Assembly: GCA_044361315.1 (NCBI GenBank)
Contig: JBIKJA010000006.1
Location: 1-64,000 of the forward strand
Reading direction: 5' to 3'
From: Crocinitomix sp044361315
GTDB taxonomy: Bacteria; Bacteroidota; Bacteroidia; Flavobacteriales_D; Crocinitomicaceae
DNA length: 64,000 nt
Below, piece after piece: positions 1-8,044 of this stretch. The notes below the pieces were generated by a model. That model did no database searches, was not told the DNA's origin, and saw only the letters and a list, made by a program, of their open reading frames with translations. Within the stretch, counting starts at the first letter, position 1. Every line of letters starts with the position of its first letter. The translations under genes were made by a program, and so were the position numbers.

Positions 1-16
1 TCAAACTCTCCGTTGT
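1..16 (-). rRNA. rrs: 16S rRNA gene, extreme 5' end (cut by window edge)
   Basis: On the minus strand the left edge reads AACGGAGAGTTTGA, the almost invariant beginning of bacterial 16S rRNA (the 27F primer site region). Only about 16 nucleotides lie in the window; the rest of the operon runs off to the left. The mature end is placed by analogy with E. coli, where about 7 nt precede AGAGTTTGA. The tandem promoters and leader at 17-321 support the assignment. Confidence 0.85.
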
Positions 17-170
17 ATAAATTTTTAAGTGTTTCTGATTGCTCAGACTCTTATTTTTGGCTTTGTTTTTCTAATTATCAATACTTCAAAGAACTTATCT
101 ATGTGGATATCTTTATACCCGCCTTTTTAATCTAATCCCTACTCCTCTTTTACCACTTCCCCGCGTTTAG
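17..170 (-). other. rRNA operon leader region
   Basis: Untranslated leader between the promoters and 16S, read leftward. On the minus strand, positions 96-80 read AAGTTCTTTGAAGTATT. From memory this resembles a GTTCTTTGA-type element upstream of 16S in many Flavobacteriales, possibly a boxA-like antitermination or processing site. No ORF is present. Confidence 0.6.
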
Positions 171-176
171 GGAGCG

Positions 177-205
177 CAAAGTTAATGCTTTTTTTTATTA
201 ACCAA
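177..205 (-). promoter_or_regulatory. rRNA promoter P1 (proximal)
   Basis: On the minus strand the -7 element is TAACTTTG (184-177), an exact match to the Bacteroidota TAnnTTTG consensus. A TTG lies 18 nt upstream (205-203). Transcription would start near 170 and give a leader of about 155 nt. Confidence 0.7.
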
Positions 206-291
206 ACTTTTTTTATAATTTCTTTTAAAAAAAATCTAATACCTCTCCTTTTCTCCTACTTGTCAAACTCGCTACCCCACTTTTGGGTCCG

Positions 292-321
292 CAAAGGTAA
301 ACACTCTTTTCCATCCAACAA
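292..321 (-). promoter_or_regulatory. rRNA promoter P2 (distal)
   Basis: On the minus strand the -7 element is TACCTTTG (299-292) with TTG at 321-319 and a 19-nt spacer, the ideal Bacteroidota promoter. It repeats the TTTGCG-to-CCC context just after the -7 box seen in P1 (GCGCTCCC versus GCGGACCC), which suggests duplicated core promoters with a similar start-site context. Confidence 0.7.
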
Positions 322-435
322 TACTTTATTTTTATCTTTTTTTGATTTATTTTTTTAGCCCTTGATTTACAGGGAGGTTAGAAAGGAGATAAAAGAGATT
401 GAGTTTGTGTTGGAGTGTGAGTTTTAAGGGGGTTA

Positions 436-491
436 GGGCAGAGGGAGAAGGGCAGAGGGAGAAGGGCAGAGGGAGAAGGGCAGATGGAGAA
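436..491 (+). repeat. 14-bp tandem repeat, four copies
   Basis: Unit GGGCAGAGGGAGAA occurs at 436-449, 450-463 and 464-477, with a one-base variant at 478-491. It sits in a purine-rich strand (about 400-560) between the rRNA promoters and ftsK. No coding role is seen. Confidence 0.9.
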
Positions 492-718
492 TGAGAAAGA
501 GAATGAGAGGGAGAGTTTGAGTTTGATTGTGAAGAAACAGAATAAGAAGGAGAGATAGTTTGAGGGCGAGAAACAGAAACAGAATGAGCAGTAGTGTGTG
601 AACTAACATTGATTTGTTGAAAGTTGATTGCCTAAATTCAGATTTGAAGGGCGAATATAAAGTACATTCGTAGTTGGTTCTTATATATATTAATATAGGA
701 GCGGAAAGTTTATGGTAA

Positions 719-3295
719 ATGGCAAGAGCATCGAATAACTACAGTGAGCGGGCAGAACCTGTTGAACCTGTTGCGGAGGACAAACCTTCGGATAAACCAA
801 CGGATAAACGTAAAGGGCGAAATAAAAAGAATGCTGAGGCTGCAACTACAGCTCCTGGAAATAAATTTAATTTACTAAAACCTTTAGCAAGTATTTTTGC
901 TAAGGAGAATAGAAAACTGAATTTAACTGTTGGTTCGTTGCTTGTTTTATTCGCCTTTTATTTGGTGCTTTCTTTTACGTCTTATTTATTTACTTGGAAG
1001 TTGGATCAGAATTTTGTAATTAATTCTGGCTTTTTTGAGTTTTTAATGAATAAAGAAGCTATTGATATTGGGAACCACTTAGGCAAATTGGGAGCGTGGG
1101 TTTCGCACTTATTTATTTTTGAAGGGTTTGGATTGGTATCTTTCTTTTTTCCACTCGTTTTTATTTTGCTTGGGATTTATTTATTGCTGAGAATTGAATT
1201 ATTGCCTTTGAAACGAACGCTTACCCAATCGTTTATTGGGATTGTGATAGGATCCTTACTATTTGGGTTTATTAGTTCAGCGAGTTCGTTTCCGTTTGGG
1301 GGGATGTTTGGCTACCAATTTAATGTGTGGTTGAAATTAACAGTTGGATGGTTTGGCGCTTTACTTTTTTGGGGGGTTGTTAGTTTTATTACGATTGTTC
1401 AATTATTTAATCCTGATTTTAGAGCGCTATTTAATAAATATTTTCCAAAATCCATTGAAAACGATGAGCCTGTGATTGCTGACAACGCTACTGGAAATGT
1501 TGCCCTTGCAAGGGATATTGTAGCGATTAACACGATTACCGACGAGCAAATTAGTTCGGACTATATAAGTGAAACAATTGATTTTACTCCACATCCCGAA
1601 GATTTAGCCGATGAATTGGTTGCAGAATTACGAATTGACCCTTTGTACGATGAGGATGATGATGATTTTGAAATTTCTATTGCTGAGGATGAGGATGCAC
1701 TGAACGAAGATGTTCCAATAGAAGTGAATAAAATTGTTGAGGAATCGATTTTGTCCACCGCTGCGGTGAATGAAAAATTGAAAGAGTTTGGTGAATATGA
1801 CCCGACACTTGACTTATCTTCCTATAAATTGCCGACGATTGATTTATTGGAAGACTACGGTGGCCGACAATTGAGTGTAAATAAGGACGAACTAGAGAAC
1901 AATAAAAATAGAATTGTTGAAGCGCTTGGTCATTATAAGATTGAAATTTCAAAAATTAAGGCAACTGTTGGTCCCACCGTTACACTTTATGAAATTGTAC
2001 CCGCTCCTGGGGTGCGGATTTCTAAAATTAAAAGTTTATCGGATGATATTGCCTTGAGCCTGGCCGCTAATGGGATTCGAATTATTGCTCCGATTCCGGG
2101 AAGAGGTACCATTGGCATTGAAGTACCAAATTCAAAACCTGAAATGGTTTCGATGCGGGTAATGATTGCGTCGGAAAAATTCCAAAATTCAGATATGGAG
2201 TTACCGATTGTGATTGGTAAGACGATTGCCAATGAAACCTTTGTTTTTGATTTAACGAAAGCACCTCATTTATTATGTGCTGGTGCTACTGGTCAAGGTA
2301 AATCGGTGGGGTTAAACGCGATTTTAGTGTCGATTTTATACAAAAAGCACCCTGCTCAAGTGAAATTTGTGATGGTGGACCCGAAAAAGGTGGAGTTAAC
2401 CTTGTACAATAAGATAGAACGCCATTTTTTGGCAAAATTGCCGGACACTGAAGAAGCGATTATTACGGATACCAGTAAGGTGGTGAATACGATGAACTCC
2501 TTGTGTATTGAAATGGACGATCGGTATGATTTATTAAAAGACGCACAGGTTAGAAATATTAAGGAATATAATCAAAAATTTATTGAACGACGATTGAATC
2601 CTGAAAATGGACACCGCTACATGCCTTATATTGTTGTAGTGATTGACGAGTTTGCCGACTTAATTATGACAGCAGGGAAGGAAATTGAACATCCGATTGC
2701 ACGACTTGCTCAATTGGCGCGGGCGATTGGAATTCATTTGATTGTTGCTACCCAACGTCCATCGGTGAATGTAATTACGGGGATGATTAAGGCGAATTTT
2801 CCAGTGAGAATTGCATTCAGAGTTTCTTCAGGGGTGGATTCGAAAACTATTTTAGATTCGACTGGTGCGGAACAATTGATTGGCCGAGGTGACATGCTTA
2901 TTTCGTTTGGCAATGATTTGACACGTCTGCAATGTGCTTTTGTGGATACGGAGGAAGTTGAGCGAATATGCGAATATATTGGCAGCCAACGTGCTTATCC
3001 TGATGCCTTAATTTTACCTGAATATGTTGGTGATAACGAAGATGGCGGAAGCGATATTGAACCAGGTGAAAGAGATTCATTGTATGAAGAAGCGGCGCGC
3101 ATTTTGGTGACGCATCAACAAGGGTCGGCTTCGCTATTACAACGTAAATTAAAAATTGGCTATAATAGGGCTGGGCGAATTATTGATCAAATGGAAGCTA
3201 CCGGCGTAATTGGCCCGTTTAAAGGCAGTAAGGCTCGAGAGGTTTTATTCTCGGATTTGACAAGTTTAGAAATATTTTTATCGGAGAGGCGATAA
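719..3295 (+). CDS. ftsK: DNA translocase FtsK/SpoIIIE family
   Basis: Hexameric ATPase that pumps chromosome DNA through the closing septum and activates XerCD recombination at dif. Four hydrophobic segments lie in the first 260 residues (about 65-90, 130-165, 170-190 and 205-235), followed by an acidic, low-complexity linker (about 250-340). Then come the alpha/beta motor domain, with Walker A GATGQGKS near 521 and Walker B VVVIDEF near 640, and a C-terminal gamma winged helix (about 790-850), which in the family reads KOPS sequences. The 858-aa length is normal for Bacteroidota, whose linkers are short. An out-of-frame ATG 7 nt upstream is not used. Followed 42 nt later by the LolA-like gene. 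Confidence 0.97.
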   Translation: MARASNNYSERAEPVEPVAEDKPSDKPTDKRKGRNKKNAEAATTAPGNKFNLLKPLASIFAKENRKLNLTVGSLLVLFAFYLVLSFTSYLFTWKLDQNFVINSGFFEFLMNKEAIDIGNHLGKLGAWVSHLFIFEGFGLVSFFFPLVFILLGIYLLLRIELLPLKRTLTQSFIGIVIGSLLFGFISSASSFPFGGMFGYQFNVWLKLTVGWFGALLFWGVVSFITIVQLFNPDFRALFNKYFPKSIENDEPVIADNATGNVALARDIVAINTITDEQISSDYISETIDFTPHPEDLADELVAELRIDPLYDEDDDDFEISIAEDEDALNEDVPIEVNKIVEESILSTAAVNEKLKEFGEYDPTLDLSSYKLPTIDLLEDYGGRQLSVNKDELENNKNRIVEALGHYKIEISKIKATVGPTVTLYEIVPAPGVRISKIKSLSDDIALSLAANGIRIIAPIPGRGTIGIEVPNSKPEMVSMRVMIASEKFQNSDMELPIVIGKTIANETFVFDLTKAPHLLCAGATGQGKSVGLNAILVSILYKKHPAQVKFVMVDPKKVELTLYNKIERHFLAKLPDTEEAIITDTSKVVNTMNSLCIEMDDRYDLLKDAQVRNIKEYNQKFIERRLNPENGHRYMPYIVVVIDEFADLIMTAGKEIEHPIARLAQLARAIGIHLIVATQRPSVNVITGMIKANFPVRIAFRVSSGVDSKTILDSTGAEQLIGRGDMLISFGNDLTRLQCAFVDTEEVERICEYIGSQRAYPDALILPEYVGDNEDGGSDIEPGERDSLYEEAARILVTHQQGSASLLQRKLKIGYNRAGRIIDQMEATGVIGPFKGSKAREVLFSDLTSLEIFLSERR

Positions 3296-3337
3296 GTTTG
3301 GCATAGATTTTGGATATTTGCAAAGAAAATTGAATAT

Positions 3338-3982
3338 ATGAAAAGGATTACAGGAGTTTTAATGTTGATGTTGTTTGTTTTTACAACGTTTGCACAAGAT
3401 GAAAAAGCCAAAGCTGTTTTAGATAAATTGAGCGCAAAAACGAATGGGTTCAAAACGATTACAATTAGTTTTAAATTAACTTTATCTGGGCCACAACTTA
3501 CTGAGCCTGTCACAGAATATGGTAAAGCTTACATGAGTGGTGAAAAGTATAAAGTTGAATTAAAAGACCAGGATATTTATTGTGATGGTGTTACGTTGAC
3601 CACTCATTTAAAAAAAGATAAAGAGTGTTATACCTCTGCTGTAGAGGATGCTAAAACGGACGGTGTTGTTTCTCCAAGTGAAATGTTAACTATTTGGGAA
3701 GACGGGTATAAGTATCAATACATCGACGAGCTAATTGTGGATGGACGTGCTGTACATCATATCAACCTTTACCCTAAAGATGCTGCTAAAAGTAAATTTA
3801 CCGCAATTATCTTAAAAATCGACAAAGACAAAAATGAGATTATTTCTGTTTTGGTTAAAGGAAAAGATGGCAACAACATGAAGTATGTGTTGACGAAATT
3901 TGAAAAGGACATTGCAATTCCTGCAAGTACGTTTGTTTTCGATCGTGCTAAAAATCCAGATGTTACTTGTTACGAAGAGTAA
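3338..3982 (+). CDS. LolA-like outer-membrane lipoprotein carrier
   Basis: Predicted periplasmic chaperone that ferries lipoproteins from the inner to the outer membrane. The 214-aa product has a signal peptide (MKRITGVLMLMLFVFTTFAQ) and a mature part beginning DEKAKAVLDKLSAKT, typical of the LolA family in Bacteroidota. Alternating strands (ITISFKLTL, KYKVELKDQDIY) fit the open beta-barrel fold. It lies 42 nt after ftsK in the same direction and is probably cotranscribed; a strong terminator follows. Whether it is the main LolA or a paralogue cannot be told here. Confidence 0.85.
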   Translation: MKRITGVLMLMLFVFTTFAQDEKAKAVLDKLSAKTNGFKTITISFKLTLSGPQLTEPVTEYGKAYMSGEKYKVELKDQDIYCDGVTLTTHLKKDKECYTSAVEDAKTDGVVSPSEMLTIWEDGYKYQYIDELIVDGRAVHHINLYPKDAAKSKFTAIILKIDKDKNEIISVLVKGKDGNNMKYVLTKFEKDIAIPASTFVFDRAKNPDVTCYEE

Positions 3983-4004
3983 TTTTCTCAAAAAAAATAA
4001 AGTT

Positions 4005-4033
4005 AAAAGGTGTTCTGAGGGACACCTTTTTTT
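4005..4033 (+). terminator. Rho-independent terminator after lolA-like gene
   Basis: Stem AAAAGGTGT / ACACCTTTT (9 bp) with an 8-nt loop and a run of seven T. The A-rich 5' arm could also work in the reverse direction for the converging gene at 4145-5557. Confidence 0.85.
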
Positions 4034-4144
4034 GTAATAATATCTTTGATATGATTGAAAATTTTAGTGGCGATAAATATCCCCTAGATTGTGGCTTCGC
4101 GGAGGGTGGATATCCTGCGCAGGAGGGAATCGCTGGGTTTAATT

Positions 4145-5557
4145 TTAATCTTGATGGATTTTGCCGGGATTTAAGATTCCTTGGGGGTCGAAAAGGTTTT
4201 TGATGCCTTTCATCACTTGGAGTTCGATGGGTGAAAAGGGGATATCCATGTATGATTTTTGAACATAACCGATTCCATGTTCACCTGAAATTGTTCCTCC
4301 CAAACTTACGGTTAATTCAAAAATTTCGCGGATGGCGATTGGTAATTGATTGTTCCAATCTTCATCGGACAAATCGGCTTTGATGATATTGACATGGAGA
4401 TTGCCATCGCCAGCATGTCCATAACACACCGAATGAAAACCGTACTTTTTACCAATTTCTTTGACTCCTCTTAAAAGTTTTGGTAATTCGTAACGAGGAA
4501 CCACCGTGTCTTCTTCTTTATAAATGGATTGTGACTTCACTGCCTCTCCCACTTTTCTCCTCAAATTCCACAATTTATCTTTTTGGGCTTGGTCTTCGGC
4601 AAATAACACTTCTAATGCACCAAATTTTTCGACGATTGTCATAATTTGTTCACACTCGTTCATTAAAATATCTTCGTTGTTTCCATCCACTTCGACTAAT
4701 AAATGGGCTTGAACGTTGTCTTCGATTATAATTGATTGATCATTGATGAATTTCGCAGTCCAAATTAAGGCGTCACGTTCCATAAACTCTAAACCGCTTG
4801 GGGTGATTCCTTCCATGAAGATTGCCGCCACTGCCTCACAGGCTTTTTCTGCACTTGAAAAAGGAATCAACATGAGCTTATTCCACTTTGGCAAAGGAAT
4901 TAATTTTAGCACTGCTTTGGTTATAATGCCAAGTGTGCCCTCTGATCCGACAATTAGTTGTGTTAAATTGTAACCCGTTGCATTTTTTAACACATTGGCG
5001 CCTGTCCAAATAATGTCGCCATTGGCCAAAACCACTTCTAAATTTAGGACATATTCGTTGGTGACACCATATTTCACCGCTTTTGGACCGCCCGAATTTT
5101 CGGCGAGGTTTCCTCCAATAAAACAAGAACCTTTGCTGGCAGGATCTGGAGGGTAAAATAATCCAACTTTGGCCACTTCTTCTTGCAATACTTGGGTAAT
5201 TACTCCAGGCTCGACGGTTAATTGGCTGTTTTTTTCATCAATAAAAATGATTCGATTAAACCGTTCCATGGAAAGGGCGATTCCACCAAATAGTGGCAAC
5301 GCTCCCCCACTCAACCCTGTTCTTGCACCTTGCGGGGTAACTGGAATTTTATGTTGATGGCAATGTGCCAAAATCTGCGCTGCCTCTTTGGTATTGTTTG
5401 GCTTAATGACTACCTCGGGAGTGAATACCAAATCTTCCGTTTCGTCATGTCCGTATTTTTCTAACGATGCTTGATCGACCAAAACGGCTGTTTCTCCAAC
5501 AATTGTTTTGAAAATTTCAAGGTCGTTGGGGGTGATTTTGTGGTAATTGGCTGCCAT
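4145..5557 (-). CDS. FAD-linked oxidase, GlcD / D-lactate dehydrogenase type
   Basis: Flavoenzyme of the PCMH (VAO) family, probably oxidising a D-2-hydroxy acid such as D-lactate or glycolate. The FAD-binding half has ARTGLSGGALPLFGGI (about 98-113) and GNLAENSGG (about 149-157). The C-terminal FAD-oxidase domain has the HAGDGNLHVN motif (about 380-389) and SGEHGIGYVQK near 430. At 470 aa it matches GlcD-like enzymes lacking a fused Fe-S domain. The exact substrate is not resolvable from sequence. It is followed downstream by a converging terminator; the STAS gene lies 34 nt upstream in the same direction. Confidence 0.9.
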   Translation of the reverse strand: MAANYHKITPNDLEIFKTIVGETAVLVDQASLEKYGHDETEDLVFTPEVVIKPNNTKEAAQILAHCHQHKIPVTPQGARTGLSGGALPLFGGIALSMERFNRIIFIDEKNSQLTVEPGVITQVLQEEVAKVGLFYPPDPASKGSCFIGGNLAENSGGPKAVKYGVTNEYVLNLEVVLANGDIIWTGANVLKNATGYNLTQLIVGSEGTLGIITKAVLKLIPLPKWNKLMLIPFSSAEKACEAVAAIFMEGITPSGLEFMERDALIWTAKFINDQSIIIEDNVQAHLLVEVDGNNEDILMNECEQIMTIVEKFGALEVLFAEDQAQKDKLWNLRRKVGEAVKSQSIYKEEDTVVPRYELPKLLRGVKEIGKKYGFHSVCYGHAGDGNLHVNIIKADLSDEDWNNQLPIAIREIFELTVSLGGTISGEHGIGYVQKSYMDIPFSPIELQVMKGIKNLFDPQGILNPGKIHQD

Positions 5558-5591
5558 TTTAGCTATTTATTCAAATTGACCTTAAAGGTGC

Positions 5592-5927
5592 TTAAATTCT
5601 AGCAACGGCGTCTTCGACTTTGTTTGAAATTGCTAAGACTTTGTCTAGTTGTGAAATTTCAATGAGTTTTTTAACATTTGGTTGTAATCCGACTAAAACT
5701 AAAATTCCACCAGAATCTTTACATAACCGATTGCCAATTAAAATGGCACTTAAACCAGAAGAATCACAGTATTTCACTTTTGAAAAATCGAGTATAATGT
5801 TGTTTTCAGTGTTTTTATTTAACAACAAAAAGATGGCTTTTAATTCGGGTGAAACGCTTGCATCTAATTTTTCAACAAGTACTTTAACCAATGTATATCT
5901 TTCTTTATTTTGTTGTTCAAAATTCAT
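5592..5927 (-). CDS. STAS-domain protein (anti-sigma factor antagonist type)
   Basis: Small (111 aa) single STAS domain of the SpoIIAA/RsbV class. The phospho-acceptor region reads YCDSSGLSAIL (about 68-78), with the expected serine before GL. Partners in this family are an anti-sigma kinase and a PP2C phosphatase; neither is adjacent, so the partner is elsewhere. It could also be a general STAS regulator unconnected to a sigma factor. Transcribed leftward, 34 nt before the FAD oxidase. Confidence 0.85.
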   Translation of the reverse strand: MNFEQQNKERYTLVKVLVEKLDASVSPELKAIFLLLNKNTENNIILDFSKVKYCDSSGLSAILIGNRLCKDSGGILVLVGLQPNVKKLIEISQLDKVLAISNKVEDAVARI

Positions 5928-6133
5928 ATTTCGATTATTTCTTTATGTGGTTTGTGCTGGATGAAATGAAATTTGCAATATCATACCATCCAATTCTGCC
6001 TTCGCTCCTTGAATTCAAATTTATACTTTTTTTTAGAATAAGTTAATACTCCTGCTTTAAATTTGATCAGATTGGGTTTTTACCTCTTAAAATGATTGGA
6101 AAAACCACAAATCAACCGAATGATTAAAGTGAC

Positions 6134-7069
6134 TTAGCCTCGATTAATTTGAGCTGCCAATAAATAAATCACCGCCATTCGCACAGCCACTCCATTTTCA
6201 ACTTGTTGGAGGATGATGGATTGTTTTGAATCGGCTACATCGGATGAAATTTCAACTCCTCGATTTATTGGACCGGGGTGCATGACGATGATTTCCTTTT
6301 TTAAACTGTCTAGCAAGGTTTTATCTAAACCGTATAACATGGTGTATTCTCGCAAAGACGGGAAAAACTGGATATCTTGTCTTTCTAATTGGATTCGCAA
6401 CATATTGGCCACGTCGCACCATTCAAGTGCATTTCTAAGATTATGCTCAACTTTGACTCCCAACTCGTGAATATGTTTTGGGATGAGGGTGGTTGGCCCA
6501 CAAACCATTACTTCAGCTCCTAATTTTTGAAGGCAAAAAATATTGGATAATGCCACACGTGAATGCTTGATATCGCCAACAATGACTACTTTTCTTCCTT
6601 CTAAATTATTTCCTAATTTTTCGCGGATTGAGTAGGCGTCGAGTAATGCTTGTGTTGGATGTTCGTGAGTTCCATCACCGGCATTTACCACACAGGCATC
6701 AATACGTTCAGATAAAAATTTAGCTGCTCCGGGATTTGGATGGCGCATCACCACCATATCCACCTTCATGGCCAAAATATTGTTTACCGTATCGATCAAG
6801 GTTTCGCCTTTGGTAACGGATGAACTTGAAGCTGAAAAATTTACCACATCAGCAGATAATCTTTTTTCAGCTAATTCAAATGAAAGTCGCGTACGGGTTG
6901 AATTTTCAAAAAACAAATTAGCGATGGTCATATCCCTTAACGAAGGAACTTTTTTAATTGGGCGATTGATTACTTGCTTAAAACTATCGGCTGTTTTAAA
7001 AATTAATTCGATATCTTCTTTGGTAAGATCCTTTATTCCAATTAAATGTTTTACGCTTAAATTATTCAT
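6134..7069 (-). CDS. pyrB: Aspartate carbamoyltransferase catalytic chain
   Basis: Catalyses carbamoyl phosphate plus aspartate to carbamoyl-aspartate, the committed step of pyrimidine synthesis. Motifs: NSTRTRLSFE (carbamoyl-phosphate site), HPTQALLDAY, and HPGPINRGVEI near the C-terminus. A longer open frame extends upstream to 7204 but overlaps pyrR. The start at 7069 (MNNLSVKHLIG) lies immediately after the pyrR stop and gives the family length, 311 aa. No pyrI regulatory subunit is adjacent. Confidence 0.95.
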   Translation of the reverse strand: MNNLSVKHLIGIKDLTKEDIELIFKTADSFKQVINRPIKKVPSLRDMTIANLFFENSTRTRLSFELAEKRLSADVVNFSASSSSVTKGETLIDTVNNILAMKVDMVVMRHPNPGAAKFLSERIDACVVNAGDGTHEHPTQALLDAYSIREKLGNNLEGRKVVIVGDIKHSRVALSNIFCLQKLGAEVMVCGPTTLIPKHIHELGVKVEHNLRNALEWCDVANMLRIQLERQDIQFFPSLREYTMLYGLDKTLLDSLKKEIIVMHPGPINRGVEISSDVADSKQSIILQQVENGVAVRMAVIYLLAAQINRG

Positions 7070-7070
7070 T

Positions 7071-7613
7071 TTATGTTTCTTCCGTATATAAAACCACCTT
7101 ATCTTCTCCTTCAATTTCGGCCCATTCAACAGAAACGCGTTGACTTGAGAGGGTGTCCACACGTTTTCCTGTGTAATCAGGTTGAATTGGCAAAAGACGT
7201 TCAAACCTGCGATCGATGAAGGTTAATAATTCCACCCGATTTGGTCGCCCAAATGCTAAAAGTGCATCTAAACCAGCGCGAATTGTTCTCCCTGAAAAAA
7301 GCACATCATCGATCAAAACGACATTTTTATTTTCAATAATAAAATCGATGTTTGTGACACTCGGAATAATCGGTTGTACTCTTCTGCGAAAATCATCTCG
7401 ATAGAAGGTAATGTCCAATTGTCCGCATTCAATTTCAATGTCTAAATCATTTTCTAAAATCAACTTAAGTCGATTGAGGACATGAATTCCACGAGGTTGA
7501 AGACCAATTAAAACCGTATTTTCAAAATCTTGGTGATTCTCTTTTAACTGACTAGCAAGGCGGTTAAGCGTAATCTCGAAGTGTCTGCTATTGAGGATGG
7601 TTCTTTTGTCCAT
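7071..7613 (-). CDS. pyrR: PyrR bifunctional pyrimidine regulator / uracil phosphoribosyltransferase
   Basis: Type I phosphoribosyltransferase of 180 aa. The PRPP-binding motif VVLIDDVLFSGRTIRAG lies near residues 101-117. In Firmicutes PyrR binds pyr mRNA and also has UPRTase activity; in Bacteroidota the RNA-regulatory role is uncertain. It is immediately upstream of pyrB with a 1-nt gap, so the two are almost certainly translated together. No attenuator hairpin was found ahead of it. Confidence 0.93.
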   Translation of the reverse strand: MDKRTILNSRHFEITLNRLASQLKENHQDFENTVLIGLQPRGIHVLNRLKLILENDLDIEIECGQLDITFYRDDFRRRVQPIIPSVTNIDFIIENKNVVLIDDVLFSGRTIRAGLDALLAFGRPNRVELLTFIDRRFERLLPIQPDYTGKRVDTLSSQRVSVEWAEIEGEDKVVLYTEET

Positions 7614-7628
7614 TTTTTAACGATTATA

Positions 7629-7636
7629 CAAATGTA
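7629..7636 (-). promoter_or_regulatory. Possible -7 box for pyrRB
   Basis: The minus strand reads TACATTTG at 7636-7629, an exact TAnnTTTG match 16 nt before the pyrR start. No TTG was found at the right distance, so this is weaker than the other promoters listed. Confidence 0.4.
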
Positions 7637-7806
7637 AGATAATTCCATTAATTTTTTTGATGCGACCCACCAATTAATTCTAAGTTTCTAATCTCAATTA
7701 CGAAAAGGGGGGTTGATTTGAAGTGATTCACTGAGAATTGTGTTTTACAGCTTAGCTAAAAATTAATACCCTTAAATCAAAACATTGCCTTGTTAAATTG
7801 TTTATT

Positions 7807-7838
7807 TTGTTTAGTTCGATTTCGTTTCTTTACTTTTA
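7807..7838 (+). promoter_or_regulatory. Promoter of the 6S-like RNA
   Basis: TTG at 7807-7809, a 21-nt spacer and TACTTTTA at 7831-7838 (one mismatch to TAnnTTTG) place the transcription start at the base of the structured RNA beginning near 7839. Confidence 0.55.
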
Positions 7839-7987
7839 CGGCAGAGCGTCCACTCCAAATGTCGATCCGAGAGGGCTAATTATAGAATTAATAATTCGTG
7901 TTTGTTTCATGAATTAGTTTTGGTTTTCTGGATCGGCATTTTTATTACAAAGTTTCAATATTTTATTCCGTTCTGCCGATCTTTTTT
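7839..7987 (+). ncRNA. ssrS: 6S-like RNA (possibly the 6S-Flavo family)
   Basis: The sequence folds into one long interrupted hairpin. The closing stem 7839-7848 pairs with 7969-7978 (10 bp, CGGCAGA with TCTGCCG plus three pairs, one of them G-T). An inner stem 7857-7868 pairs with 7930-7941 (12 bp, one G-T pair). An apical hairpin pairs 7893-7900 with 7908-7915. Between the two lower stems is a large asymmetric internal loop (8 nt on the 5' side, 27 nt on the 3' side), the bubble that mimics an open promoter in 6S RNA. A run of six T at 7982-7987 follows the closing stem, so the RNA has its own promoter and terminator. Known: 6S RNA binds RNA polymerase in stationary phase. Alternative: a leader or attenuator of the gene at 8045. 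Confidence 0.6.
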
Positions 7988-8044
7988 ATCGCTTAAAAAA
8001 CTCCAAGCTTCAAAAAAATTCATATTTTTAGGTTTTATTTAAGC

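Noticed and set aside
436..491. CRISPR array
   Set aside because: Repeat units are 14 bp, directly adjacent and without spacers. No cas genes are nearby, and no other part of the window shows spaced repeats.
3967..4203. 78-codon frame after the LolA-like gene
   Set aside because: It runs through a terminator hairpin and into the antisense of the FAD oxidase; the sequence is not protein-like.
7070..7204. N-terminal extension of pyrB to 7204
   Set aside because: It lies wholly inside pyrR in another frame and would lengthen the protein beyond the family norm. The ATG at 7069 right after the pyrR stop fits.
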